From Ulva prolifera (taxonomy: Eukaryota > Chlorophyta > Ulvophyceae > Ulvales > Ulvaceae), in the NCBI GenBank assembly GCA_023078555.1, contig CM041200.1, positions 2,922,001-2,986,000 on the forward strand: 64,000 nucleotides of DNA, read 5' to 3'. Position 1 is the stretch's first letter, and each line of letters starts with the position of its first letter. The notes under the pieces were generated by a model. It was not told the DNA's origin. It worked only from the letters and a program-made list of their open reading frames with translations, and made no database searches. Shown here piece by piece: positions 44,084-54,445 of this stretch. The position numbers and the translations under genes are program-made.

Positions 44084-44956
44084 TTAAGGATGCGGAGTGT
44101 GGCCAGGCGGCTTGAGATGTTGAGCACTTCGTGAAAACTTACGTGCCTCTTCCTGGAGGCTGTCTTTGAGCTTCTGCCAGCTGGTGAGTTTGAGCTCAGA
44201 GCACTCTGCCTGCCCCATGCAGAAAATCACTATCTCTTGCAGCTCAGCTGGTGTCAGTGTGCGATTTTGTGCCACAACAAACACTTTCCCGTGGACATCA
44301 ACTGGAGCGGACAACTTCTTCTTGTCTATCGTTAGCAAATTTGCAGGAGTGTTCCGTAAGTGTACTTTGTGCTGCAACTCGATGCACCGCCCCACACCAT
44401 AGCCAAACACATTCATACGGTACCCAAGAAACATCGGGACATCACTACTGTGCAAGCACAGTAAATTCTTGACCGCATACTGAGCAAATTTCCATGTCTC
44501 CATGCGAACATGTTTGTATACCGTCTTGTCCAGAAAATTGCTGGTTGGGTTGACTTGGACGATGTCTATCATCTGTGTCTCACGCTGATCATCCAATATA
44601 AAGTCTGGATTTAAGGCATGACCTCGCAAAACTTGCTCACCCAGCAGCTGTACTTCTTCTTTTGGCGTTTGTGATCGATTCTGATCAGAACAACTGATGA
44701 GCGGCCGCTGCCCACCGTAAACACTTTTGAATGACTTTGTCATTAACAAAATAGCCCACCAAAACTCGTCGGTTGTTTTGGGATACGGCACGAGCTTCTC
44801 CCCAAAGAGAAGAGCTTGGCTCTCGCCAGCCGTGGCCTGTGCGTAATGAGCCAGCTCGGATGACACGCGTTGCAGGGCAGGCGGCTGATACTCATCTACG
44901 TGCGAACCATCGTCCGCTGGAGCGCTTGGGCGCTCTGGAACGTGTGCTGCTGACAT
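44084..44956 (-). CDS. Intronless orphan protein of about 290 residues
   Basis: One uninterrupted minus-strand frame. Start taken as MSAAHVPERPSAPADDGSHV at 44956; an upstream in-frame ATG at 44995 adds 13 residues. The N-terminal 35 residues look disordered. The rest is mixed helix and sheet, including KTTDEFWWAILLMTKSFKSV, GHALNPDFILDDQRETQMID, VFGYGVGRCIELQHKVHLRN, and HGKVFVVAQNRTLTPAELQE. It is hydrophilic, with no signal peptide or membrane span. I do not recognise the family. The long frame, the protein-like composition and the lack of equally long competing frames argue that it is real. It could be a host gene or domesticated mobile-element protein. Confidence 0.6.
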   Translation of the reverse strand: MSAAHVPERPSAPADDGSHVDEYQPPALQRVSSELAHYAQATAGESQALLFGEKLVPYPKTTDEFWWAILLMTKSFKSVYGGQRPLISCSDQNRSQTPKEEVQLLGEQVLRGHALNPDFILDDQRETQMIDIVQVNPTSNFLDKTVYKHVRMETWKFAQYAVKNLLCLHSSDVPMFLGYRMNVFGYGVGRCIELQHKVHLRNTPANLLTIDKKKLSAPVDVHGKVFVVAQNRTLTPAELQEIVIFCMGQAECSELKLTSWQKLKDSLQEEARKFSRSAQHLKPPGHTPHP

Positions 44957-45470
44957 GAACGCTATAGCAAGTCTTGAGCTCGTACACTTTATCAACGCTG
45001 CAGATCGCCCACAAACACGTAGTTCACGTGGTTACACCGCTTCATCGATGGCCACAATATCACATACATCGACACTGCAGTGCTCGAGTTCAGCGGCGAA
45101 ATATATGCATGGCTTGTGGTCTGAATCCGCACACATGATGGCTTCAAGCACATACATTACCCGAAGCACTACGTTGTCTACATTCACACGTTGTGATAAA
45201 GTTTCACATCGACAGCTGCGATGCCTTTGCATGTCCGCTCGCTGCAGTGTCAGGTTCGACAGTGGCAAAGTGATCAGGGCCAGCACTGCTGCTGTAGCTA
45301 CAGAGACTGTGCTACGCCGCGGCGCGTGCTTCCAGCTAGGGGCTTGCATGCAGCGGTGACTGCCAAACTGATCACATGTGGGCTTGATACACGTCGTTGC
45401 TGCCAATAGCATGGCATGCTGCAGGAGTGCTGTAGGGTGACCAAGACACTGCCGCACTCATTGCCTTGAG
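44957..45470. other. Interval between the orphan gene and the second foldback element
   Basis: A plus frame (44955-45359) and a minus frame (45032-45457) are both open for about 135-140 codons over the same bases, so at most one is real. Neither shows a domain. The promoter of the orphan gene should lie here. Confidence 0.35.
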
Positions 45471-45484
45471 ATGCCGTGTTGTGT
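45471..45484. repeat. 14-bp direct repeat, left copy (putative target-site duplication)
   Basis: ATGCCGTGTTGTGT, found again at 46983-46996. The identity runs two bases further (TA), which may be chance because the element itself starts TA. Confidence 0.82.
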
Positions 45485-45871
45485 TACAAGGATAAAGCCA
45501 GACAGGCAGCTAGCACCGCAGGACACAGACAGGGGCACCCCACACGTAAACAGGTAAACAGTCACCGGCATGCAGCACGGACGGACACATATGTACCGAT
45601 GCGCACCAGTTGCTGTTGTCAACACCGCCCATGTACACCAACACCCAACACCGTCCACACACGCCAACAGCCATACACGCCAACAACACACGCACAGGCG
45701 CGACCCGGCGCCTGGACACATCCCGTGAGTGCTGGGCCTTGGGCGTGCTCTGTCCTGAGCGGGTCGGCGGGTGACAGCGCTGCCGGGTTGCTCTGCCGCT
45801 CAGGGCTGATCTGTTCGGGTACGGGAGTGAAGCGGGAGACGGCTGCGGTAGGGGGAGTGGGTTGGGGTCAG

Positions 45872-45913
45872 CCCCCCCCCCCCCCTCCCCCCCCCCCCCC
45901 CCCCCCCCCCCCC
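45872..45913. repeat. Poly-C tract, 42 nt with a single T
   Basis: Fourteen C, one T at 45886, then 27 C. Its length in the real genome is uncertain because such runs are hard to sequence. Confidence 0.9.
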
Positions 45914-45961
45914 GGCGGCTTGCGCGTTGGCCGCTGCGGCTGCGCGGGCAGCGGGGTCATA

Positions 45962-45969
45962 TTGTGTGC
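45962..45969. repeat. 8-bp target-site duplication, left copy
   Basis: TTGTGTGC directly before the hAT-type element; repeated exactly at 46651-46658. Confidence 0.95.
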
Positions 45970-46650
45970 TAGGGATGGCACAGAGCCGAGGTGGGTGTCC
46001 ATCTCGTCTCGTGCCAGGTCTAGGTGGCACGAGATCAACCGAGGTGACCTAGGAATCGTACGAGTTGTCCTAGGACTCGTACGATTTGACCTCGGACTCG
46101 TACGATTCACCTCGGATTGCACTAATTCACCTCGGATCGGGTGTGCAGGCATGTACAAAGCAGCACTACGCTTGTTCAATCGATATATAGCATTGCAATG
46201 CAATACAGTAGATATACAAACCTTACAATAGTCATTCAATTGATTCCACCTCCCTCTGTGCATCCTCATGTGCAAGTGCCTCCATGTCCGCTACTAAAAC
46301 CTCCTCACCACAGGCTTCCACCACAGATGCATTTCTGTACTGTGCGACAAACACCATCCATGTCGGGCAATTGTTTAATTCAATTGTAGGCTCGCCAGTG
46401 ATAATCAATGCGAGTAATTTAATTATAGTTTGTTCACGCCCTGGGCTTGTGCACATGTCTCCGCAATATGTGGTCTCCAATCAGTGTCTAGTAGTGCGTC
46501 TGAGACTTTAAGCAGTGTTCGACATAACGGGACCTAGACCCCATCCGAGGTGGGCCATTTTTTCACCTCAGCCTCGGTACGAGACTCGTACCGAGTTCAT
46601 TGACCTCGGACTAGAACGAGGTCCTCGACCTCGCCTTTGTGCCATCCCTA
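45970..46650 (+). mobile_element. hAT-type non-autonomous element (MITE), 681 bp, nested
   Basis: Terminal inverted repeats: TAGGGATGGCACAGAGCCGA at the left and the reverse complement of TAGGGATGGCACAAAGGCGA at the right, with 13 identical terminal bases and about 21 of 23 matching overall. Both ends are bordered by the same 8 bp, TTGTGTGC. An 8-bp duplication with a TAGGG/CAGGG terminus is characteristic of the hAT superfamily. Short subterminal repeats cluster near both ends: ACTCGTACGA and CCTCGG at 46040-46140 and 46560-46640, as expected for transposase-binding sites. An internal minus frame at 46232-46480 is open for 82 codons but resembles no transposase I know. It is therefore non-autonomous. 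Confidence 0.93.
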
Positions 46651-46658
46651 TTGTGTGC
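46651..46658. repeat. 8-bp target-site duplication, right copy
   Basis: TTGTGTGC, exact match to 45962-45969. Confidence 0.95.
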
Positions 46659-46982
46659 ACGCGTGGGAATGCGTGTGTTGGGGGCTGGAGCTGGGAGGAG
46701 TGCTTGGGTGTGGTGTGGGGGTATGTGGGTGCGTGTGCAGTGGGTTCCTGTCAGGCTAAGATGGGGCGCTGTGTGCGGGTGCTTGCTGTGACTGGGCGCT
46801 GAGATCGAGCGGATTCAACGTGGATGCCACTATCCTGTCGCGCGTACCTTGGGCTGGTCGTGTGCTTGCTCGTTTTCGTGGCGGTGCTACAGGCCCCTCC
46901 GGCTTTGTCCTTGTAACGCACACCCAGGCCCACACAACCGCAACCACCCACACACTGATGCCCGTATGCACCTCCCGCCCCA

Positions 46983-46996
46983 ATGCCGTGTTGTGT
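46983..46996. repeat. 14-bp direct repeat, right copy
   Basis: Second copy of ATGCCGTGTTGTGT, closing foldback copy 2. Confidence 0.82.
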
Positions 46997-47282
46997 TAGA
47001 GTTGAGCTCATGCATTATGATGCATTGTTGCAGCGCGGGGCCTGCTGTCCGGGATCCGACGCGACATGTCTGGCGGCAGGTTGCCTGCTCAAACAGATTG
47101 TTGAAGGGTCGTAAGCTGATGTGGCCCAAGCTAATTAAGGGTCGTTTTTCGTGTAACTTTTCGAGTGATAATTGTCAAATTAAGGGGTTTTTAAGTGCCT
47201 TAACCTGTGTTCATGGCATCGAATTATGGGTTTTTTTTCAAATTATTTTCAACTTGCGGGACACGTGCACGTGTGTCCAGGT

Positions 47283-47319
47283 GCAGCCTTGGCTGCCCTG
47301 CAACTCCAGCCAAGGCTGC
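47283..47319. repeat. Hairpin: 13-bp perfect inverted repeat with 11-nt loop
   Basis: GCAGCCTTGGCTG at 47283-47295 pairs exactly with CAGCCAAGGCTGC at 47307-47319. It lies outside any recognised gene. Confidence 0.9.
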
Positions 47320-47401
47320 CAAGATGATGCTGACAGTGTGCAGCACATCTCCAAGTGTGTAGCACGTCTGCAGTTTTCTGATAGTGCACGCGATATGGAT
47401 A

Positions 47402-47608
47402 TCACACCCATACGTCATGCTTGCCTAGATGGGTAACAGAAGACAGACATGTGAACAGCAGGTCGTGTCGAAAACCCGCCTTCTGCTGCTTTTGCTTCTT
47501 CTTGGCTACTTGAGGTGCCGATGCTGGTGCACTGCTTGCACCTTCCATATTGTCCACGCTGCCGGAGTCGCTGCTGAGAACATCCGGCTTTCTAGCACGC
47601 TTAGGCAT
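47402..47608 (-). CDS. Possible N-terminal exon of a nuclear-type protein
   Basis: From an ATG at 47608 the minus strand reads MPKRARKPDVLSSDSGSVDN, then a Pro/Ala/Ser stretch and KKKQKQQKAG. Basic and acidic blocks like these are common at the start of nuclear proteins. No downstream exon or domain was identified toward 46999, where the foldback element lies. It may be a gene fragment left by nearby insertions, or a chance frame. Confidence 0.3.
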   Translation of the reverse strand: MPKRARKPDVLSSDSGSVDNMEGASSAPASAPQVAKKKQKQQKAGFRHDLLFTCLSSVTHLGKHDVWV

Positions 47609-48480
47609 CGAAATTGTTATCATTGATACACAGAAAGCATACGCAAGTGGAGGCTTTCTCGTGGCAGAGTCTCGGAGGTAGTGAGACAAAGAAGTGACAG
47701 TAACAACCTATATCTATTTGGCACTCTGAACACACAAATTCATGTACCTATGCTGCATCAAGCAACCGTGTTCACAGATGCGCATTCATGAGGCAGACAT
47801 GCGTTGCGATGAGGGCAGCACGCCAAGTTGTGTGAATTACAGCCCAAAAAGCAGATTTACAAGTTTATCATTCACAAGTTTATCATTTAACTTGAAGCAA
47901 GTAACATATTAACGAGCCCAAGTTAATCGTAAAAATACAATTAAGGGTTGATCAACAGGGCTTAAGTAACTCCAAATTAAGCTTTTGACAGGCTTAACTT
48001 TTAATTTGCAGCCCTAGTCGTGTCGGCGTGGCCACTGGCCAGGGCCGCAAGATGACTCTTCAGGCGAGATGTTGCAGAAGCTGCGGATGAGTTTGGGGCC
48101 TGGCAGGACGGGGCAACCGGCAGATCCTCGAACCGGCCGTTAGGGCACCACACGTTCAGGGAGCGAAAGGTGATTCCCGTGGGTCAGACACATCACCAAC
48201 ACCCTCATCGCTAACTCGGACACACTCAGCAGTCTTTTTTGTATACCGTGAACAGCTCCACTTGCAGACCTTACATTGCAACTCATCGATGACCAGCTCA
48301 GTTCATGGCAGAGGATCCGCCAGCGCACCAAGCAACGCGCCGACAAAAGAGCCACGAATCCCGGCGACGGTCAACTCCGAGGCAGCATGTTGAACGGCAC
48401 ACAGTGCGGACTGTCCTGCCGGTGGTTGGCGGATACTAGAAGTGGAGGCCATATGAGCTTCATGCTGTTGTCTTTGAGCT

Positions 48481-48848
48481 AGGCCAACTCCTTATCGTTT
48501 GTACGACCCTGATGCATATAGTTTTGTGGCGTTGTCGCATGAGACGCATGCTCGCTTGGGACACCCTGCTATGGATCACTTGAATCGGCTGGCGGAGATT
48601 GCGTCTCGGTGTGGTAAGGTGAACCGTGCTTTGTTTGTGACGATTTGTTTGTGACGAATGCTCTGCGCCGGTTGAGTATGGCTTTGTGCAAAGGGAATGC
48701 TTATGAGCTCCGTGCGGGGCTTCAATCCTTTGCTGGTATTACCGGCAGGGCGATGGTGCGCGCTCTTGCGCGGCCTAGTGCCATGACTGAGTGGATTTGC
48801 GAGTGGGTTCCTGGCAACGGCTCGGTGCCCGGCCTCTGTCCTTTGTAA
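48481..48848 (+). pseudogene. Degenerate reading frame broken by a 14-bp tandem duplication
   Basis: One frame reads YDPDAYSFVALSHETHARLG and continues through DHLNRLAEIASRCGKVNRAL. A second frame reads RRLSMALCKGNAYELRAGLQ and ends CEWVPGNGSVPGLCPL with a stop at 48848. The break between them is an exact tandem duplication of TTTGTTTGTGACGA (48630-48643 and 48644-48657). Fourteen bases shift the frame, and one copy alone would leave a single frame of about 115 codons. The wording reminds me of short conserved ORFs associated with protist mobile elements, but I cannot name the family. Confidence 0.55.
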
Positions 48849-49285
48849 TTATATAAATATATCTATATATTTACATATATCTATATACCTGTTCACAGCT
48901 GCGCGCACAGGCTCATGCTGTCATGGTGCTGCTGACTCTTCTCGGCACAACACACGTGCTGTGAAAGGCTCGTCTTCGGGGGAGCTTGTACCGACCGCTG
49001 TCATGTCGCCAGAAGTATTGTTTTTGCGGTGCGCAGCATTCGATACATTTCGCGTCGTAGTTCCGTGATGACCACAGGTCGCAAGAACATACCAAGCCTA
49101 TGATGTAGAGAAGCTCAGGAAAGCGCACCGCATTTTCTGATCACCTGACCAAAACTGTTCACATGGCCTCTCCTGCTCTGAAGGCACGGTCCCATCTCGC
49201 ATGCAGCATGAGAGGCGTGCCACTATCCCGCCATCTCCCCACTTGCAAATGTATTGCCCATTTATAACTGTCTCTCGATCTGTAG
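48849..49285. other. Interval upstream of the NDH-SelD fusion gene
   Basis: A simple AT-rich stretch lies at 48847-48888 (TATATAAATATATC type). A first exon of the fusion gene may begin at ATG 49163 (MASPALKARSHLACSMRG), which looks like a short targeting sequence; its junction to 49286 is not resolved. Confidence 0.4.
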
Positions 49286-52200
49286 AATCTCGTCCTTGTC
49301 GGGGGGGGACATAGTCATGTTTTTGTCCTCAAGAACTTGGGTATGAAGCCTTTAGCTGGACTTCAAGTGACCTTGGTCACACGAGATATATTGACTCCAT
49401 ACAGGCACGGCATCTGTCGCTCTGAGATGGTCATCTTTCCTGCTTGTTTCATTAAATGATTTTGCCAGGCCACTCTCGAGTGGATTGTGCATCAAGTGAG
49501 AGGTGTCACGATGAATGCAGTGGCATGCTGCCTGGCTACGTGGCGGGCGTGTATTCACATGACCAGTGTCACATTGACTTGGCACAGCTTGCCACATTTG
49601 CAAAGGCACGTCTGGTTCACGACACTTGCGTGTCCATTGATCCAGGCCGCAACCAGATCGGCTTCCAAACCCGGCCCTCTCTCACATATGACTGTCTCTC
49701 CGTAGACATTGGTATCACACCTGACCTGCAAAGTACGCCTGGAATGGAGCATGTCACGCCTGTGAAGCCAATTGACGGGTGCGCTTGCCAGATCTTCTTT
49801 TGTGCACACATGAACTTGACACAGGCGTGGAAATTACACAGTCACTGGAGTGTTCACAGTCTAGAGACACATGACAGCTCAATTTTCCGTCTCTGTTTGT
49901 GTGCATATGTTGGGTACAGTAGTTTTGTAGATTACTGCCGCTTTCTCGAACCAGGCAGCTGCATTCCATCTAGGTGTGGGTATGCGGGGGTCCTGCGGAG
50001 CATTTGGCAACTGATGTTGAGCAGCTGCTTGCATTCTCTGTCGTGACTTGTTTGGTCTCAGGGTGAAGGCCTCTGTGAATGTAGCTTGATGCGCGTTACG
50101 CAGGCTTCTACCAATTTTTTGTAAGCTACGTACAGCTTAGCTGTGGTTGAGGCGACACCTGCACCATCACACAGTGGGGCAGCCAGCACCCGCCACCCCC
50201 TCAAACAATGGCTCAGCTGCAGTAGGAGTTAACAAAGAGGCAAGATCTAATGACTTGCATGTCTTTGCGACGATAAGACACATGAACTCAGGCAGACGGT
50301 CCGCCTCAGGCGGTGCGTCCAGAATGTGATGTCACAAGTTCATTGAGTTGCAGATTTGTCAAGCGCTTTGATGGCCTCTTAAGCAGGGCAGGGGCCTCAC
50401 GGGGAGACCTGAGGGTGGTTGTTGTGGGAGGAGGTGCAGGTGGTGTTGAGATTGCCTTTGCTCTTCACCACCGCCTGACACACACCCAAACTTCTGATGT
50501 ATTCCAGACGGCAGAGTCAGAGAGGTCCCGCATACAGTTGACGCTTGTAACTGGCGGAAACATCCTGTCGTCGCATCCGCCCCGTGCCCGCAGCCTATTC
50601 CTTGGCATGGCCCAGCAGCGGGGAATCGCTGTGAAGGAGGGCACAAGAGTGGCAAGTGTGGAGCGGGGTGCTCTTCTCATGCAGTCCGGCGAACGGGTTG
50701 ACTTTGACGAATGCTTGTGGTGCACTCAAGCAGCTCCCGCTCCATGGCTGAAGGCCTGTGCATTACCACAGAGTGTGTTGCCTCTCACCTTGCTGGCGGT
50801 CGCGGTCGCTCTGCATCTGCTGCTCTAAACAGCTGTTGTGGCACCGCTGCTGGCCCGTCTGCAAATTGCATATGGTTTTCTTCCTTGGAGTGAAGATCAC
50901 TGTGGTGAAGCTACCCGGGCGCGGCATGGGGTGGTCCATATTGCAGCAGGAACTAGCTCTGTTCGCAGTCCACCCTGGCTTAATGTGATAGCGGTCGCCA
51001 ATCTGCTTGGCGCACAGGGGTATGCTTACCTGATGAGGCATTCCTGCTTCATTGCAATCATGAGATGGTGTTCGCCAGTGTCTGCGGTGCCATGCAGCAG
51101 AAGGGGGCTTTCTTGCAATAAACGAGTTCCTGCAGAGCGATGGAGGGCCTCCAAACGTGTTTGCGGCAGGAGATGTCGCCACAAGTACATGTCATCCCAG
51201 GCCAAAAGCAGGTGTCTTTGCTGTTCGGCAAGGGCCTCCCCTTGCTGAAAACATACGTCTGTTCCTGACAGGTCAAGCACTGAAGCCTTTCAAGCCACAG
51301 AAAGATTTTCTGGGCATCATCAGCACCAGCAACCGCAGTGCTGTGGCTACCCGCGGAAACATCGCCTTTTCAGGCGACTGGCTATGGACATGGAAGGACC
51401 AGATTGATCGCAAGTTCATGAGGAAGTTCAGGGAGGATTTGCCAGATATGCATACTGTCCTTGGTGAGCTCTTCCTCTTCCACCAGCCTGCCCATCCGCT
51501 TCCAAGGAGAAGCTAACAGTTTTTCAATGGGAGGGCTCCAATTGAGTTGAGGCAGTGCCCTTCTGCTTGAGCTCAGGAGATTAGCGCATTAGCGACGACG
51601 TGCTGAGCATGATACGTTCGCGTTCCAGCGTGGCCGGCAAACATGCAGGTCCGCAGCCAGAACTTTTGCACGGCGGAAACCATGGCCTGCAAGAAGTGTG
51701 GCGGAAGGCGCATATGCGCTGCAAAGGATGTGCGGCCAAGGTGCCTCCAAATGCACTGCATCGCATCCTGCAGGAGCTGAAGCTGTTGGAATCGGAACGC
51801 ACAGTGGGTGCCTTAGTCGGAGTTCCTCTGGCGCAAGACGATGCGGCAGTGCTGCACGCTCCAGCTGTCGGCACAGTCAGCGTGCAGACAGTGGATGTAC
51901 TGAGTGCGCCTGTGGATGACCCCTACATGTTTGGCCGCATTGCTGCAGTACATGCGTTGTCAGACTGCTTTGCGATGGGGGCCAAGCCTACTACTGCTCT
52001 GGCAATTGTCCAGGTGCGGATGGCGACTCCATCCTCAGCAACAGAATGACACATTGGTCCCCTTGCTGTGCACCGTGCAATTCTTCAGGCCGCAGGCAGG
52101 CACGCCCTCCAGGCACAGCTTGCAAAGCGTAGGTGTCCAGCTTCAGTGTAAATGTCGAGGCTGATAAGAAAAGGCCTGAGTCCGTTGGTAGGGAGCTCTT

Positions 52201-53135
52201 ATGCTGTTCTGTGCTTCCAGGTAAAGCACTCAGCACCTGATGTTGTCGCCAATGATCTCCGGCAGATGATGCATGGGGCTGCAGTTGAGCTGAAGCGTGC
52301 TGGCTGTGCCCTCGTTGGTGGTCACTCTGGTGAGGGCAGCGAGGCGACGCTGGGCTTCAGTGTGACTGGGAGTGCACAGCCTACTGCCCTCATGCTCAAA
52401 TCACATGTACAGCCTGGAGATAAGATGGTGCTGACTAAGCCGCTGGGGACGGGTGTGCTCCTGCGTGGTGCTATGCTTCGGAAGGCACATGGAGAGCACC
52501 AGAGGGCTGCATGGGAGAGCATGCTGCAGTCCAATCAGTCTGCAAGTGTGATCTTGCAAGATCATGGTGTTCGTGCATGCACCGACGTTACAGGCTTTGG
52601 CCTTCTGGGTCACTGTGTCGAGATGGCTCAAGCATCCCAAGTGCGACAGTTGATCACTTTGGCCACACACCCTGTGGACACTGTATGTCTTGACACCTTC
52701 CGCTCATGCATGATCTTCAAGTGTTTGCAGGTCAATATTCGAATCAACCTGTCCTCCATACACATGCTGCCAGGAGTGAAAGAGTTGCTGGTAGATGGAG
52801 TTCAGTCCACGGCAGTGGCGTCGAACGCATTCTACCTACAATATGCGCATCAGGATGGAAGTCCTAGGACGGAGGCCGGCCAAGATATTGTGTTGGACCC
52901 ACAAACCTCAGGCGCTGATTCTGTTTCACTCCAATTCTGCAAGTTGTGAGCTTTCCTACATTCCTATAAAACACCATGTTCGTGCTGTGTAGGGGGTTTA
53001 CTATTCAGCATCCCAGAAGCTGAATGTGATGTAGTCCTCCGTGAATTGTGTGACGCGGCATATAATGCTGCAATCATTGGAGAAGCTACTACTGCGGAAT
53101 TCTCTGCTGCCTCACCCATTCAGATGTGGCCATGA
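49286..53135 (+). CDS. SELD: NADH-dehydrogenase-like/selenide water dikinase (SelD) fusion, start uncertain
   Basis: Exons: 49286-49404, 49521-49778, 50354-50772, 51101 to about 51456, about 51585-52013, 52221-52640, 52731-52911, 52993-53135. The N-terminal half is a pyridine-nucleotide-disulfide oxidoreductase: [72 protein letters not shown], and [10 protein letters not shown]. The C-terminal half is Sel[21 protein letters not shown] (Cys and Lys of the GCxxK catalytic loop kept), [54 protein letters not shown], and [17 protein letters not shown]. SelD makes selenophosphate from selenide and ATP; the fused flavoprotein may supply reduced selenium. Two introns have GC donors (49405, 52912). 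The N-terminal exon is missing or is near 49163. Confidence 0.93.
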
Positions 53136-54445
53136 TCAGTAATGTCATGGACTGTGGCATGGACGAGCCCCACACATCGCAAGCGTTGTGTAAATACACA
53201 TGAAAATTCGCCTGTGCGATGAGTAAACTTTGCTAAGCTAGCCTCTGTCGACGAATGTGCATCATGCATCTTTTGAAAGCATTGAATATGTTTGTATGGC
53301 ATTACTAGCCGCTGATGTCTTGATTCAAGACCAGATCGCTCGCCTGCAAACGTGTCAAGAATCGTGCAATAGGAGTTGTAGCGCCGCTTTATTGCTCTAC
53401 ACCCTTGCTGCGACACCGCCAATCACTGGCTATAGACTGTTACCGTTGCGCTGTCCCTGGCTCACGTGCAACCTTGGTGTGCACCAGACTTCTACATGTC
53501 GGAAAGTCGCAGCAAAGTGTGTCGCATATCCTGCTGGGCGCCACCAGGAACCCTCCTGATTACGCTCTATTCAGCTGGGTGGGCGCCTAGCTGTCACTTC
53601 AGGCTGTGGGCGGTGTCCCTAGTTTTCCAAAGTTTGCCGAGAGGTCCATGAAGACAGGCGCCACAGCAATCGAGTTTGGTGACGGAGAAAGTCAGCAAGT
53701 GCCAAATCTAGTTCATTTGGAACATGCACCTGCACCCGCTGCACCCGCTGCACTACCACGGCATGCCGTGCCATGTTGTGTAGATCCAATCCGTCGCTAT
53801 GCATGCCATGCTGACACTGCGCTCATCATCCCCCGTATCATACCTCAGTGTACAGCTGCTGAAGAATCCTTTGAGGAATGGCTGCTCAAACTCTCAACGT
53901 GCGCATCCGGAACAGGCGCGGCTCAGCAACTTGCGCGTATGATCTGCTTTATAGGTCGTGGAAATCATGCGTACAGGTCCTACAACTGCTTGGCCGGGAT
54001 CTCATGGCGCATCCCCACCGCAATCGTGACTAGATTGTCTACTAGCACTGTTATGGAACGCAAGTGGTGATCAGCGCTGCTGCAGCTGTGCGCGGGATGT
54101 ATAGGGCGAAACATTCCAAGCTGCCCTACAACGGGTGACCGGGTTTCTCTGCTGATCTCCATCTCGTGTTCAAGGCATGTCCGAACGTGAGTATAACGTA
54201 GCTGGTGAACGCGAGTTGTTTTGCCGCCTGGACGTTCTGAGTGCCGCGCTGCAAGTGGCTCGCTGCAATGAAAAGACCAACTCCGCATTGATGCCTGTAG
54301 GCCCGGCTGCACACATGAAGGACGGCGGCAAGAAAGCGCAAAGTGCGAAACCTACAAATTCTATATGTTTATCATCAGATAGCAGAGCTAGATAGAACTT
54401 GTACAATCTGACATCGTTTGCACATATCATTCACAACATCTGGTT
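53136..54445. other. Interval between the SelD fusion and EMAP-like genes
   Basis: A plus frame at 53606-54070 is open for 154 codons (SFPKFAERSMKTGATAIEFG onward) with an Ala/Pro repeat near 53735. It might be a small gene but shows no domain. A second frame at 54177-54395 (MSEREYNVAGERELFCRLDV) is likewise unassigned. Confidence 0.35.

Larger units (their letters stand above)
45485..46982 (+). mobile_element. Non-autonomous foldback-type element, copy 2 (1498 bp with a nested insertion)
   Basis: The left end reads TACAAGGATAAAGCCAGACA just after the 14-bp repeat and continues to TAGCACCGC. The right end at 46881-46920 is its reverse complement (GCGGTGCTA ... GGCTTTGTCCTTGTAACGCA). A C/A-rich tail of about 60 nt follows before the second direct repeat. 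The left arm is CA-rich and the right arm GT-rich, with CCGCTCAGGGC near the middle echoing CCGCTCAGGCC of copy 1. A long C-run lies at 45872-45913. The hAT-type element at 45970-46650 sits inside; without it and its duplicated 8 bp this copy is about 809 bp, close to the 781 bp of copy 1. Confidence 0.82.
46997..48480. other. Gene-poor, partly AT-rich interval with one possible coding fragment
   Basis: The stretch 47860-48016 is AT-rich with many TTAA and AATTAAG words and ends GCAGCCCTA, which resembles a hAT-type terminus; no matching left end was found. A 13-bp hairpin lies at 47283-47319. The fragment at 47402-47608 is listed separately. Confidence 0.35.
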
